From Qipengyuania sp. S6317L1 (lineage in GTDB: Bacteria > Pseudomonadota > Alphaproteobacteria > Sphingomonadales > Sphingomonadaceae): a stretch of 64,000 bases of DNA. A model generated the notes under the pieces. That model was not told the DNA's origin. It saw only the letters and a program-made list of their open reading frames with translations, and searched no databases. Position 1 is the first letter of the stretch. Every line of letters begins with the position of its first letter. Shown here one piece after another: positions 36,617 through 46,151 of this stretch. The stretch is from the NCBI RefSeq assembly GCF_023015615.1, contig NZ_JALKAJ010000004.1, forward strand, positions 1 to 64,000, read 5' to 3'. A program made the translations under genes and the position numbers.

Positions 36617-37186
36617 ATGAACCACGAATTCGCCTACGAGGAAGCGCAGCGACATTTGAAGCAGCGCAATCGCTTTGCGGCGCTTGCCGGTGTGCTCGGT
36701 CTCACCACCGTGCTCGCAGTCGGCGCGGCGGCAACGCGCGACGAAACGCTCGTGCTTGTTCCAGTCACGTCCGAGCGGATCGCGCTCAGCAGCGGCGGCA
36801 TCGAAACGCACTATCTCGAGCTCGTCACCCGCGACACCGCGCTGATGCTCCTCAACCGCGCGCCGGAAAGTCTCGACTACTGGATGGAGCAAATCCTGAA
36901 GGTGGCCGATCCGGCCTCGCGCGGCCACCTCAAGGCCGAGCTCGTCAAGATTGTCGACGAACAACGAGGCTCGGATATCAGCCAAGCCTTCGTCATCGCC
37001 TCGATGCGCGTCGATACAAAGGCGCTGACCTCCACTGTCACTGGCACGCTCAAGACCTTCGTCGGAGCACAGGTCATCGCGAGCCAGGAGCGCAGCTTCG
37101 AATTCACCTGGAACCGCCGCGGTCTCAGTCTCGGCCTCTCGGGTTTCCGCCAGCTTCCCAACACCACCGAGGAGGTAGACCTATGA
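36617..37186 (+). CDS. traE: type IV conjugative transfer protein TraE
   Basis: A 189-residue VirB5-/VirB8-like component (F TraE 188) with an N-terminal membrane anchor (AALAGVLGLTTVLAVGAAAT) and a periplasmic domain. It is required for pilus assembly. It has the length and layout of the family, follows traL and overlaps traK by four bases. Confidence 0.92.
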   Translation: MNHEFAYEEAQRHLKQRNRFAALAGVLGLTTVLAVGAAATRDETLVLVPVTSERIALSSGGIETHYLELVTRDTALMLLNRAPESLDYWMEQILKVADPASRGHLKAELVKIVDEQRGSDISQAFVIASMRVDTKALTSTVTGTLKTFVGAQVIASQERSFEFTWNRRGLSLGLSGFRQLPNTTEEVDL

Positions 37187-37938
37187 GTCTCCTTGCCCGT
37201 CCCTTCCCGGCCGCACTGACCAGCGTCGCCCTCGCCGCACTGACTTTCGCATCTGCTACGCCAGCCCAGGCGGACCAGTTCTTCGAGGCCGCCGATGGCG
37301 CAACGATCGACTGCGTCCTGGCGCGCGGTGCGCTCACCCGCATCGCGCTCGTCGAAGACGGCTTCGCCAATGTGTCCAAGATGGCGAGCGGCTTTCCCTA
37401 CAACGATTTCGAAGTCACCCACGAGCCGGTGCGCGGTGACATCTATGTCTCGGTGCCGCCGCAATATGCGAGCGTCCGAGTCAGCTTCTTCGCGACCAGC
37501 AGCGCGGGCCATGTGTACAAGTTTGCCTGCCGCGTCGAGGGTGAGGAAGCGAGCCAGCTCTTCGTCACCAATCCGGCCCTTGCCAAGTCCGAGGCCGCCG
37601 ACTGGGAAGAAGGCTCACCGAGCCGCGATGACGCCACGCTTCGCCTGATCGAGGCCATGGCGAATGACGCGGTGCTGCCCGGGTTTCGCGCACGGGCTGC
37701 ACTTTCACGACCGCGCCGGACGGGCAGTCTCGAGGTCCAGCAAGTCGCCGAATACGAAGGCGCCGAGCTGACTGGCCAGGCATTCACCCTGCGCAACCTC
37801 GGTTCCGAACCCATCGATCTTGCCGGCGAGCGAGCGGCTCCTGCGGGCGCACTTGCCTTTGCCTATGGCCGCGACGCGCTTGCTCCCGGAGAGACGACAC
37901 AAGCCTTCCTCGTCTTCGCCAAGGGAGGGCTCGAGTAA
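37183..37938 (+). CDS. traK: type-F conjugative transfer protein TraK
   Basis: A 251-residue secreted, VirB9-like secretin-type component (F TraK 242). Signal peptide ends ATPAQADQ; then a beta-rich domain (VEDGFANVSKMASG). It interacts with TraV and TraB in the envelope channel. ATG 37183 is in the tra frame and overlaps traE. Confidence 0.9.
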   Translation: MSLLARPFPAALTSVALAALTFASATPAQADQFFEAADGATIDCVLARGALTRIALVEDGFANVSKMASGFPYNDFEVTHEPVRGDIYVSVPPQYASVRVSFFATSSAGHVYKFACRVEGEEASQLFVTNPALAKSEAADWEEGSPSRDDATLRLIEAMANDAVLPGFRARAALSRPRRTGSLEVQQVAEYEGAELTGQAFTLRNLGSEPIDLAGERAAPAGALAFAYGRDALAPGETTQAFLVFAKGGLE

Positions 37939-39224
37939 TGGCCGACAACAGCTCGCATGGCTCAGGAGGCCAAAGCGCCAAAGACCAGGGCAACGCCAAG
38001 CGCGCGAAGCTCAACTCCGCGATCGCGCAGCGACAGAAGCTATTGCTCGGCGGAATTGGTGCAGTCGCTCTGATCGCCGGGTCGATGTTCATCTTCGGCG
38101 GCGAGGACGCGCAGGACGGCGAAGAGGGCGGTGCAACCACCATCGATACCGGCGGCCTCGTCAATCGCAATCTGTCACAGCGCGAGTTCGTTGCCACCTA
38201 CGGCAACCGCCTCGACGCGCAGGGAAAGGCGATCAAGGATCTCCAGGAAAGCCAGCTTCCCAAGAGCGCGATCGAGCAGGAGCTCGAAACCCTGCGCGGC
38301 GAGAACGCGCGGATGCTGAGCGATGGCCAGGCGGCGATCGATGCAATCTCGGCGGAGAATGCGGTGCTGCGCAGCGAGCTCGAGACCGTCCGGGCCAATC
38401 CGCCCACCGCACCGGTTGCTCCTGTCGATCCGCGTCAGGCAGGCCTTCCGCCCTCTACGCTCGATCCCACAGCGTTGGCCGAACCCAAAGCGAGCCTGCT
38501 GAGCTTCGAGAGCGAGAAAGCGAAGGCTTCACATGCGAGATCGAGCGATGGCTCGCCGCTGCTGCTGCTCGAGGCAAGCCGCGACTACCTGCCGCCCAAC
38601 AGTTATGCGCCTGCGACCGTAATCGTCGGCGTCGACGCATCGACAGGCGTCACCAGCCAGAGCGATCCGCTTCCCGTGGTGCTGCGCATCACCGGACCTG
38701 CACGCTCGGTGCTCAAGGGCAATCGGTTGCTTACCACCGATCTAACCGGCTGCCTGGTCAATGGCGCAGCGCGCGGCGATCTCTCGTCCGAGAAGGTTTA
38801 CGTCAAGCTCGTACGCATGACCTGCGCGCAGCCCGGCGGTCGCTACGCGGTCAGCGAGGTCAAAGGGTTCATCGCTTTTGCCGGAAAGTCCGGCGTGCGC
38901 GGCCGCGTCGTCAGCCGCGAAGGCAGTCTTGTCAGCCAGGCTCTGCTCGCCGGGATCGTCGGCGGCTTCGGACGCGGTTTCTCGGCCAACGCCAACGGCG
39001 TCTTTGCAGGGCGTGTCGGCGAAGACGGCGCGCGCGAGGCACTGTCCCCCACCGACATCCTTGCAGGCGGCTTCGGCCAGGGCGCGGGCGAAGCGGCCGA
39101 CACGGTCAGCAAATACCTCATCGAACGCGCAGAACAGTATCAACCCGTCGTCGAGATGCCGACCGGCATCGCAGTCGAGATCGTCTTCCTCGACGGCGTC
39201 CATGTCAGGAGCACTTCTCAATGA
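37938..39224 (+). CDS. traB: type IV conjugative transfer protein TraB
   Basis: A 428-residue VirB10-like inner-membrane protein (F TraB 475). One membrane helix near residue 35-52 (LLLGGIGAVALIAGSMFIF), a Glu/Gln-rich coiled-coil region (about 90-145), a Pro-rich linker and a C-terminal beta-barrel domain. It senses energy state and spans the periplasm between TraK and the inner membrane. It overlaps both neighbours by one to four bases. Confidence 0.92.
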   Translation: MADNSSHGSGGQSAKDQGNAKRAKLNSAIAQRQKLLLGGIGAVALIAGSMFIFGGEDAQDGEEGGATTIDTGGLVNRNLSQREFVATYGNRLDAQGKAIKDLQESQLPKSAIEQELETLRGENARMLSDGQAAIDAISAENAVLRSELETVRANPPTAPVAPVDPRQAGLPPSTLDPTALAEPKASLLSFESEKAKASHARSSDGSPLLLLEASRDYLPPNSYAPATVIVGVDASTGVTSQSDPLPVVLRITGPARSVLKGNRLLTTDLTGCLVNGAARGDLSSEKVYVKLVRMTCAQPGGRYAVSEVKGFIAFAGKSGVRGRVVSREGSLVSQALLAGIVGGFGRGFSANANGVFAGRVGEDGAREALSPTDILAGGFGQGAGEAADTVSKYLIERAEQYQPVVEMPTGIAVEIVFLDGVHVRSTSQ

Positions 39225-40090
39225 ACTTTAACGAATTCCGGCCGGGTCTGAAGTCCCGCTTCGCCCACCTCTCCCTTGCCGCAGCCAGCGCAGCGGCGCT
39301 GCTTACCAGCGGCGTTGCGGTGGTCACCGCCATGCCGGCTCAGGCTGCTATTGCGCGTGATGTCGCACAGGCCTTGAAGTTGCGCCTGCCCAAGACGCCG
39401 ATCGACGCGCTCGACTGCACGACATTCGCGCCGTGGTGCGAAGTCGTCTCGGGCGAGAGCCTGTTCTATATCGACGAGGCCGCCCGCTATCTTTTCGTCG
39501 GGCGTCTCTACGACCTCGAAGAGCGTCGCGACGTCACTGCCGCTCGGCTGCTCGAGCTCAATCCGGACCTGCTCGCTGCCGGGGCAGCGCGGGCGGCAGG
39601 CCGTGCGGAGACGCGTTCTCCCGAACCGCGAACCTCGCCCGCGAAAACCAGGGTGGACCTCTCAGGCCTGCCCAAGGATGGCGCGGTCGTCTGGGGCAAC
39701 CGCAAAGGGCCGCGTCTCGTTGTCTTCTCCGATTTCCAATGCGGCTATTGCCAGCGGCTGACCGGCGAGCTCGAAAAGGCCGGCGTGCTGGTCGAGGAGC
39801 GCCCGATCTCGATCTTCGGCGCATCGAGCCGGCGAATGTCTGAAGGCGTGCTCTGCGCCAAGGACAAGGCAAGGGCGCTCCATGCTGCCTATGCCGGGCG
39901 CGCACCTTCGGCCCAGGCCGATTGCGACGCTGGCGAGGCGCTCGATGCCAACGAAGCCTTCGCGCGTGCCAATGGCTTTGCCGGAACCCCGGTGATTGTG
40001 CGCGCGAGCGACGGCGCAGTCCTCCACGGCTACCGCGATGCGGCAACGCTGAAGAAGTTCGCAGGCGCCAAGCCGGGAACTGAACAATGA
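39221..40090 (+). CDS. DsbC-like thiol-disulfide isomerase of the tra operon
   Basis: A 289-residue periplasmic protein: signal peptide, an N-terminal region with Cys pair (DCTTFAPWCEVV), then a thioredoxin fold with active-site CGYC in FSDFQCGYCQ and cis-Pro loop GFAGTPVIV. It should isomerise disulfides in Cys-rich Tra proteins such as TraN, TraU and TraH. This gene between traB and traV is found in plasmids of sphingomonads and others and replaces the F arrangement. Confidence 0.88.
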   Translation: MNFNEFRPGLKSRFAHLSLAAASAAALLTSGVAVVTAMPAQAAIARDVAQALKLRLPKTPIDALDCTTFAPWCEVVSGESLFYIDEAARYLFVGRLYDLEERRDVTAARLLELNPDLLAAGAARAAGRAETRSPEPRTSPAKTRVDLSGLPKDGAVVWGNRKGPRLVVFSDFQCGYCQRLTGELEKAGVLVEERPISIFGASSRRMSEGVLCAKDKARALHAAYAGRAPSAQADCDAGEALDANEAFARANGFAGTPVIVRASDGAVLHGYRDAATLKKFAGAKPGTEQ

Positions 40091-40668
40091 GCCCGCGCCT
40101 CATCAAACTCGGCGCGCTGACAAGCCTTGCTTTGACAATCGGCGGCTGCACGACGCTCGGCAGCAACGTCAAAGGCGATTTCGCCTGCCGCGCACCCGAA
40201 GGTAGCTGCGCACCTACCTCTGCGATCGACGAGCAGGCGACGAAAGCCTTGCAACCACAGGGCACGAAGGCTTCTTCCACGCTAGCTACGAATGGTCGCA
40301 CCTTGCGCGTCGTTCTCGCAGCCTGGCGTGACGCGAACGGGCGCGAGCACGAAGCGCGCGTGGTCCACGTGCCCCTTGCAGAGAAATCTGCATCGAGCTG
40401 GCGAGCCCCGCTTTCGACCGGCGATGTCCTGCGCGCGCTCGGCCGCACCAGTCAGAACTCGCCCGGCACAACCGGCACCGGTGACGCAACGGGCGGTGAC
40501 ACCGTTCCTTCTTCCCTCCCCCAGCAGCTTCCGGACGTCCTGGTTATCCCCTCCCAGGGTGCGCCGGAGCTGCCCGGCGCTTCGGCGCCGGACCAAGGGG
40601 CACCTGGCCGTCCCCCCTCCCCCGGCCGGGTGCCCCACCCTGTTACGTCTGAAGGAGAGACGCGATGA
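40087..40668 (+). CDS. traV: outer-membrane lipoprotein TraV
   Basis: A 193-residue VirB7-like lipoprotein (F TraV 171) with lipobox TIGGC (Cys21) and the DFACRAPEGSCAPTS motif containing two conserved cysteines. It anchors TraK in the outer membrane. The rest is low-complexity, Pro/Gly/Ser-rich (linker about 125-185). Overlaps dsbC and traC by four bases. Confidence 0.9.
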   Translation: MSPRLIKLGALTSLALTIGGCTTLGSNVKGDFACRAPEGSCAPTSAIDEQATKALQPQGTKASSTLATNGRTLRVVLAAWRDANGREHEARVVHVPLAEKSASSWRAPLSTGDVLRALGRTSQNSPGTTGTGDATGGDTVPSSLPQQLPDVLVIPSQGAPELPGASAPDQGAPGRPPSPGRVPHPVTSEGETR

Positions 40669-43214
40669 ACCTCTCGCTTGCTTCTGCACGCGATGCGCTG
40701 CTCTCCGGACTGTTCGGGGACGCGAAGCGCGCCGACCATCCGCAGGCCCACTTCTCGCTCGACATGCTGTCGGACTGGCTGGCCTACCGAGTCTTCGACG
40801 AGGGACCCGGAATCTATCGCAACGCGCACTCGAAGGGCTTCGTCCTAGAAGTGACCCCGCTGATCGGTGCGGACGAGCGCACCGGCGAAATACTAGGCCA
40901 GTTCTTTTCCGAGAGCCTGCCGCAGGGGGCCTGCCTCCAAGTCCTGAACTTTGCGTCGCCCAGGATCGGGGCGATCGTGGCCCCGTGGTTTGGACCGCGC
41001 TACGAACAGGGCGGCATCTACGAAGCCATCGCGAAAGCGCGCGTGGGCCGGCTCTACGATCTCGTTTGGCAATCGGGCTCGGCGCATGCACCGTTTCACG
41101 CGCGCCATGTTCGCCTGATCGTCTCGCTCGGTGTCCCGGTTCCGGGCCATGTCACGGATGCAGAGCTGACCGAATGCCGCGACGGGCTTATGGGAATGCT
41201 CAATTCCTTAGGGCTCGCGTCGAACGCACTCGAGCCGGCGGGTCTCCTCGAACTCGTTGACGAGCTGACCTCGCCGACAACAGCGCGCGAACCCGAGCGC
41301 ACACACTGGAACCGGGAAGACACGCTCGATGCCCAGGCCATCCGGCGCGACATCGAACTCGAAGTCGAGGACGACCGGCTGATCCTGCGCACCGAGCGCT
41401 TTCGCGAAACGGGGCGTGGCCGCGATGGCGTACCGCAAATGGGCGAATGCTATCCCGACCGCTTCGATGTGCGCCATTACGGCGTGCGTTCGACGCCCGA
41501 GCGCTGGGCACCGTGGGAATGCGCACGGCTGATCGGCGACATGTTCACCGACAAGCTGCGCTTTCCCTGCCCCGCCGCGACCATGCTGTGTCTGCACTAT
41601 CCAGACCAGGAAGCCGCAGCCGCGCGCGCGGGCTACAAGTTCATGCGCACCACCAGTCTTTCAGAGACCAAGAGCGCGCGCTTCCTCCCAAAGCTTTCCG
41701 AGCAATCGGCCGAATGGAAGCACGTCCAGGCCGAGCTCCAGGCTGGCAAGAAACTGGTCAAGCTGTTCTACGGGCTCACGACAATCTCGCCATTGGGCGA
41801 TGGCGATGCGCACGAGCGCACGGTCAAGGCGATCTACAAGGCGGCCGGATGGGATCTTGCCGACGAACGTTTCCTGCAGTTGCAAGGTCTCGTCGCCGCC
41901 TTTCCCTTGAGCCTTGCCGACGGGCTCGTCCACGACATGGCGCGTCTCAAGCGTTTCCGCACGATGCTTTCGACCACGGCGGCTAACATCGCGCCGATGC
42001 AGGGCGAGTATCTCGGAGGCGAGATACCGCATCTGCTGCTTCTTGGACGACGCGGCCAGCCTTTCTTCTGGTCACCCTTCGAAAACAAGGCAGGCAATCA
42101 CAACATCGCGATCTGCGGGAAGTCTGGCTCGGGTAAGTCGGTGCTGCTGCAGGAGCTGTGCACTGCCTTGCGCGGTGCCGGCGCCAAGGTTGTCGTGATC
42201 GATGACGGGCGCAGCTTTGAGCATTCGGTCAAATTGCAGGGTGGCCGCTTCGTCGAGTTCACGCTTGCCTCGGGCTTCTCATTGAACCCCTTCTCGATGG
42301 TCGATGATGCCCGCGCGCATGAGGACGAGGATTACCGGCTCGATTGCTTTGCGATGATCAAGGCGATCGTCGGCCAGATGGCACGGCCGAGTGCAGCACC
42401 CTCGGACACCGAACGCGGCCTCATCGACCGGGTGGTGACGCAGGTGTGGGAAGCGCTCGGCAGCGGCGGCGCGATCGACGATGTCGCGCATGCCCTCCAT
42501 TCTAGCGACAACGAGGCGGGCAAAGATCTCGCCACCGCGATCGCGCCCTTCTGCCGCGGTGGGAGCTATGCCGGGTTCTTCTCGGGAAAAGCAAGTTTCG
42601 CGCTCGAAGACGATTTTACCGTGTTCGAGATGAGCGACCTTGCGAGCCGCGAGGAACTCAGAAGCGTCGTCCTCTCGGCGATCATGTTCATGACCGGCCA
42701 GGCGATGACGCGCAGCTCGCGCGCGACCAAGAAACTGCTGCTGATCGATGAAGCCTGGGCCATGCTCAAGGGCGGCTCGATGGGAGAGTTCGTCGAGACC
42801 TACGCCCGCACCGCGCGCAAATATGGCGGCGCGCTTGCGACCGCCACTCAGTCCTTGAACGACTATTACAAGTCCGATGGCGCGCGCGCCGCGCTTGAAA
42901 ACAGCGACTGGATGCTGGTGCTCCAGCAGAAGCCCGAGACCATTGCCGATTTCCGCAAGGAAGCGCGGCTCGACATGGACGACCGGACCGAGACGCTGAT
43001 CCGCAGCCTGAAGCGCTCGGGCACCGAATACAGCGAGATCTATCTGAAAGGTCCGGAGATGGAGGCCGTCGGACGGCTCGTGCTCGATCCGCTCTCGGCA
43101 ACCATCTTCTCCTCCGATCCCGACACCTATGCCGAGATCCACCGCCATGTCGAAAGCGGGATGCCACTGGAGCGCGCGGTCGCGCTGGTCGCAGGTGTGG
43201 AAGGAGCTGCATAA
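40665..43214 (+). CDS. traC: type IV secretion ATPase TraC (VirB4 family)
   Basis: An 849-residue cytoplasmic/peripheral ATPase (F TraC 875) that energises pilus assembly and channel building. N-terminal TraC/VirB4 domain, Walker A GKSGSGKS (about 485-492), Walker B LLLIDEAWAML (about 691) and the CAGE motif region TATQSLNDYYK. Full length with no frameshift. Overlaps the next gene by one base. Confidence 0.95.
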   Translation: MNLSLASARDALLSGLFGDAKRADHPQAHFSLDMLSDWLAYRVFDEGPGIYRNAHSKGFVLEVTPLIGADERTGEILGQFFSESLPQGACLQVLNFASPRIGAIVAPWFGPRYEQGGIYEAIAKARVGRLYDLVWQSGSAHAPFHARHVRLIVSLGVPVPGHVTDAELTECRDGLMGMLNSLGLASNALEPAGLLELVDELTSPTTAREPERTHWNREDTLDAQAIRRDIELEVEDDRLILRTERFRETGRGRDGVPQMGECYPDRFDVRHYGVRSTPERWAPWECARLIGDMFTDKLRFPCPAATMLCLHYPDQEAAAARAGYKFMRTTSLSETKSARFLPKLSEQSAEWKHVQAELQAGKKLVKLFYGLTTISPLGDGDAHERTVKAIYKAAGWDLADERFLQLQGLVAAFPLSLADGLVHDMARLKRFRTMLSTTAANIAPMQGEYLGGEIPHLLLLGRRGQPFFWSPFENKAGNHNIAICGKSGSGKSVLLQELCTALRGAGAKVVVIDDGRSFEHSVKLQGGRFVEFTLASGFSLNPFSMVDDARAHEDEDYRLDCFAMIKAIVGQMARPSAAPSDTERGLIDRVVTQVWEALGSGGAIDDVAHALHSSDNEAGKDLATAIAPFCRGGSYAGFFSGKASFALEDDFTVFEMSDLASREELRSVVLSAIMFMTGQAMTRSSRATKKLLLIDEAWAMLKGGSMGEFVETYARTARKYGGALATATQSLNDYYKSDGARAALENSDWMLVLQQKPETIADFRKEARLDMDDRTETLIRSLKRSGTEYSEIYLKGPEMEAVGRLVLDPLSATIFSSDPDTYAEIHRHVESGMPLERAVALVAGVEGAA

Positions 43215-43618
43215 TGACGCTCGAAACCACCACGCTCGTAGACCGCGTCCCGCTCCCGACACCAATGACGGCAAGGCCTGATCGTCAACCCATCGACTGG
43301 CTGGAGCTGTTTCAGGGCACCTGTCTCGTTCTGATCGAAACTACAGGCTTCGCAGTTACCACGCTTCTTCTGGTCCTCGGCCTGCCGCTGTTCGTGTTTT
43401 TGGCTGTAGCAGGCTGGGACCTGGGATTGCTTTTCGCTCAGCTCGGCAACCTCGCCGACCATTACCACACCGCCGAACCGATCGCGCGCCGCTTCTTTGC
43501 GCAGGACCTCCAGATCGCATTCCTCATTGCCGCCGGAGGCCTTGCCTTGCTGCGCATGCCCGCCTTCCTGCGCCGTCTCGATCGCCGCCTCAATGAAGGA
43601 GACCCTGCCCATGTCTGA
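43214..43618 (+). CDS. membrane protein of unknown function between traC and trbI
   Basis: A 134-residue protein with two or three hydrophobic segments (LVLIETTGFAVTTLLLVLGLP, VFLAVAGWDLGLLFAQL) and a basic C-terminal end (RLDRRLNEG). I do not recognise a family. It overlaps traC by one base and trbI by 8 bases, so it is a real, translated part of the tra operon. F has no obvious equivalent with this size here. Confidence 0.7.
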   Translation: MTLETTTLVDRVPLPTPMTARPDRQPIDWLELFQGTCLVLIETTGFAVTTLLLVLGLPLFVFLAVAGWDLGLLFAQLGNLADHYHTAEPIARRFFAQDLQIAFLIAAGGLALLRMPAFLRRLDRRLNEGDPAHV

Positions 43619-44006
43619 TCAGGTCCACACTTCGCATTCGCTCGCTCTCAAACTGGTAGCCACCGCAGCCCTGGTTGCGGCGCTGCTCTGGGGCGCCTGG
43701 GTGACGCGCGAGATCGCCAGCTCTCCTGAGCAGCGCATCGTCACCGTCCGCCTCGCCGAAACCATCGGAAGCTTCGTCGAGGAGGCCGCGCGCGCCGATG
43801 CCGATCCGGCAGCGGTTCAGGCCGCAAGCCTTGCCTACCTCCAGGCTGCGGAAAACGCGGTTGCCGAGATGGGGAACGATGGCCGCGTGCTGCTGATGGC
43901 AGAAGCGGTTCTTGCAGGGGCCGCCGAAGATGCGACCCCCGAACTCGAGCGCCGTATCGCCCAAAAGCTTGATCCCAAGACACTCGAAGATGGAGAGCAG
44001 CCATGA
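43611..44006 (+). CDS. trbI: F-type TrbI
   Basis: A 131-residue inner-membrane protein (F TrbI 128) with one N-terminal helix (LVATAALVAALLWGAWVTR) and an amphipathic helical periplasmic part. It affects pilus retraction. Good match in size and position between traC and the S26 peptidase. Start overlaps the upstream gene. Confidence 0.85.
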   Translation: MSDQVHTSHSLALKLVATAALVAALLWGAWVTREIASSPEQRIVTVRLAETIGSFVEEAARADADPAAVQAASLAYLQAAENAVAEMGNDGRVLLMAEAVLAGAAEDATPELERRIAQKLDPKTLEDGEQP

Positions 44007-44509
44007 GACTGCCACTCCGCTTGCGCCGCCCCTTGCTTCTGTCCGGCCTCGTCCTGCTGCCTTTTGCTTGGGCACCGCTCGATGCTTTCAGCAAGGACCA
44101 CGCCTTCCTCATCAATGCCAGCCCGAGCCTCCCCAACTGGGCTTTCTGGCTCGATAAAAAGGCACCAATCGCGCGCGGTAGCCTGATATTCTTCGAGCCG
44201 CCGCGAAGCGAACTCGTCGAGACACATTTCGGTCAAGCACCGCAAATGTTCGGCAAGCGCGTGCTGGGCATGCCCGGCGATATCGTGCGCCACGAGGACG
44301 ATGGAGTGTTCATCAATGGCAAGAAGGTCGCGACGCGGCTTGAGGTCACCCGCCTTGGCATTCCGCTCACGCGCGGTCCCGAAGGCGCGATACCGGACAA
44401 TTGCTACTACACCGGAACGGGCCATCCGCGCGGCCTCGACAGCCGCTACGCAGAGATCGGGCTCGTGTGTCGCGGGCAAATCCTCGGCAGCGGGAGGGCG
44501 ATCCTGTGA
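44003..44509 (+). CDS. S26 family signal peptidase (conjugative, TraF-RP4 type)
   Basis: A 168-residue serine endopeptidase with an N-terminal helix (LLLSGLVLLPFAWAP), the serine motif near INASPSLP (Ser40 or Ser42 the catalytic candidate) and the basic box KRVLGMPGD (Lys85). It likely processes the pilin, replacing the host LepB plus TraQ/TraX route of F. The start overlaps trbI and the stop overlaps traW by one base. Confidence 0.9.
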   Translation: MRLPLRLRRPLLLSGLVLLPFAWAPLDAFSKDHAFLINASPSLPNWAFWLDKKAPIARGSLIFFEPPRSELVETHFGQAPQMFGKRVLGMPGDIVRHEDDGVFINGKKVATRLEVTRLGIPLTRGPEGAIPDNCYYTGTGHPRGLDSRYAEIGLVCRGQILGSGRAIL

Positions 44510-45141
44510 TGCGTTCCCTCCTTCCGCTGGGTGCACTTCTCCTCGCTGCACTCCCGGCAAGCCTTCAGGCACGCGACTATGGTCAACGCGGCGCGGTCTT
44601 CCCGGTCATCGAGCGCGACCTCTTGGAACAAATACATTCGCGCCTCACCGCAATGGAAGCCTCGGGCGAGACTGCCCGGCTCAACCAGGAATTGAAGCGA
44701 CGCACCATCGCGCGGGTCAACCGGCCTGACCCAGTCGGCGGCCTGATCCGCGCGAGCGAAAATCGCAGCTGGCCGTTCGATCCGACGATCACGCTTGCCG
44801 CCGATATCCGCGGCGCCAAAGGCGAACTGATCCATGCTGCCGGAACGCAGGTCAATCCGCTCGACAGCGTCAAGCTACGTTCCGACCTCCTGTTCCTCGA
44901 CGGCGATGATCCGGCGCAGATCCGCTGGGCACTGAGACAGGACGCCAATGCCAAGCTGATCCTCGTGAAAGGCGCACCGCTCGAGCTGATGAAGGCCCGC
45001 CAGCGCCGCTTCTATTTCGACCAGCGCGGAAAGCTCACCGAGAAATTTGGCATCAAGGCCGTCCCCGCGCGCGTGCGCCAGAACGGGCGCGTCCTCGAAG
45101 TGAGCGAGATCGCGCTGCCGCCCCGAAAGGCCCAGCCATGA
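44509..45141 (+). CDS. traW: type-F conjugative transfer protein TraW
   Basis: A 210-residue exported protein, equal in length to F TraW (210), with signal peptide ending SLQARDYG, a helical region and conserved FYFDQRGKLTEKFGIKAVPA. It works with TrbC and TraU in pilus assembly. ATG at 44509 overlaps the S26 peptidase stop by one base and the gene overlaps traU by four. Confidence 0.93.
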   Translation: MRSLLPLGALLLAALPASLQARDYGQRGAVFPVIERDLLEQIHSRLTAMEASGETARLNQELKRRTIARVNRPDPVGGLIRASENRSWPFDPTITLAADIRGAKGELIHAAGTQVNPLDSVKLRSDLLFLDGDDPAQIRWALRQDANAKLILVKGAPLELMKARQRRFYFDQRGKLTEKFGIKAVPARVRQNGRVLEVSEIALPPRKAQP

Positions 45142-46151
45142 GCAGCATCCGCGCCTTCCTCATCCTCGTTACAGCGGCATTGTCGCTCGCTCTTTCCTCA
45201 CCGGCCTCAGCCGATGCCGGTCCGGGCAAATGCACCGGGCAGTTCGTCAATCCGATCACCGACATCTGCTGGTCGTGCCTGTTCCCGATATCTGTCGGCG
45301 GGCTCGAGATCTGGCCGAGCAACCGTCCCGATCCCGACAACCCCGACCTGCCCGTGTGTCTGTGCGGGCTCCGGCCCGGCATCGCGATGGGGTTCTGGGA
45401 GCCGGTGCGGCTTGCCGATGTCAGCATGAAGCCGTGGTGCTTCGTCAATTTGGGCGGGATGAAGCTCGATCCCGGCTTCGATATCGGCTTCCGCTCAATC
45501 TCGGGTCCCTCGGCGGTGGGCGGCGCGAGTCAGTATTATTCGAGCTGGCACGTCCACTGGTACGCCTATCCGCTGATCTACTGGATGGAGATCGTTGCCG
45601 ATTTCCTGTGCCTCGAGCCGGGTTCGATCGACATCCTCTATATCTCCGAGATCGATCCGTTGTGGCAGGACAGCGAGCTTACCGCGATCATCAACCCCGA
45701 AGCGGTTCTCTTCGCCAACCCGCTGGCGCTCGCCGCCTGCGCGGCGGATTGCGCTGCATCGACCGCTAACCTGCCGCTCGACGAAATGTTCTGGTGCGCA
45801 GGCTGCCAGGGTTCGATGTATCCGATGAACGGCAATGTCTCGGCCTCGATCGGACACGTCCAGGCCTCGCGGCTCGTGCTCTCGCGCTTTGCCTACAAGC
45901 TCCACCGCGAACTCGTCTCGTGGGGCACGATGGGCTCCAAAGGTCTTTGCGGAAAATATCTGATGCCGGTGATGCGCAAGCAGCAATACCGCTTCCAGGC
46001 CACCAATCCCAATCCGGCAACCAAGGGCCGTTACGCCTGCCCGCCCATCGGTGCCTCCACCACCTTCCAGTCCCCCGGACAGGTCATTCCCGCCATCGGC
46101 GAAGACATGGGATACCTCGTCTGGCGCAAGAGGAATTGCTGCGCGCTATGA
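45138..46151 (+). CDS. traU: conjugal transfer protein TraU
   Basis: A 337-residue periplasmic protein (F TraU 330), Cys-rich, with signal peptide ending ASADAGPGKC and typical motifs NPITDICWSCLFPI, ADCAAS and FWCAGCQGSMYPMNG. Disulfides would be made by the DsbC-like partner. It is needed for DNA transfer and pilus stability. Starts and ends in four-base overlaps. Confidence 0.95.
   Translation: MSSIRAFLILVTAALSLALSSPASADAGPGKCTGQFVNPITDICWSCLFPISVGGLEIWPSNRPDPDNPDLPVCLCGLRPGIAMGFWEPVRLADVSMKPWCFVNLGGMKLDPGFDIGFRSISGPSAVGGASQYYSSWHVHWYAYPLIYWMEIVADFLCLEPGSIDILYISEIDPLWQDSELTAIINPEAVLFANPLALAACAADCAASTANLPLDEMFWCAGCQGSMYPMNGNVSASIGHVQASRLVLSRFAYKLHRELVSWGTMGSKGLCGKYLMPVMRKQQYRFQATNPNPATKGRYACPPIGASTTFQSPGQVIPAIGEDMGYLVWRKRNCCAL

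Noticed and set aside
37820-40090. A 756-codon frame covering traB and the DsbC-like gene
   Set aside because: Only its last 289 codons (39221-40090, the DsbC-like protein) are real. The upstream part is Arg/Ser-rich nonsense in another frame of traB.
42279-43274. 331-codon open frame on the minus strand inside traC
   Set aside because: Antisense to the Walker A/B region of traC; no signal or motif of its own, so it is a shadow of the tra gene.
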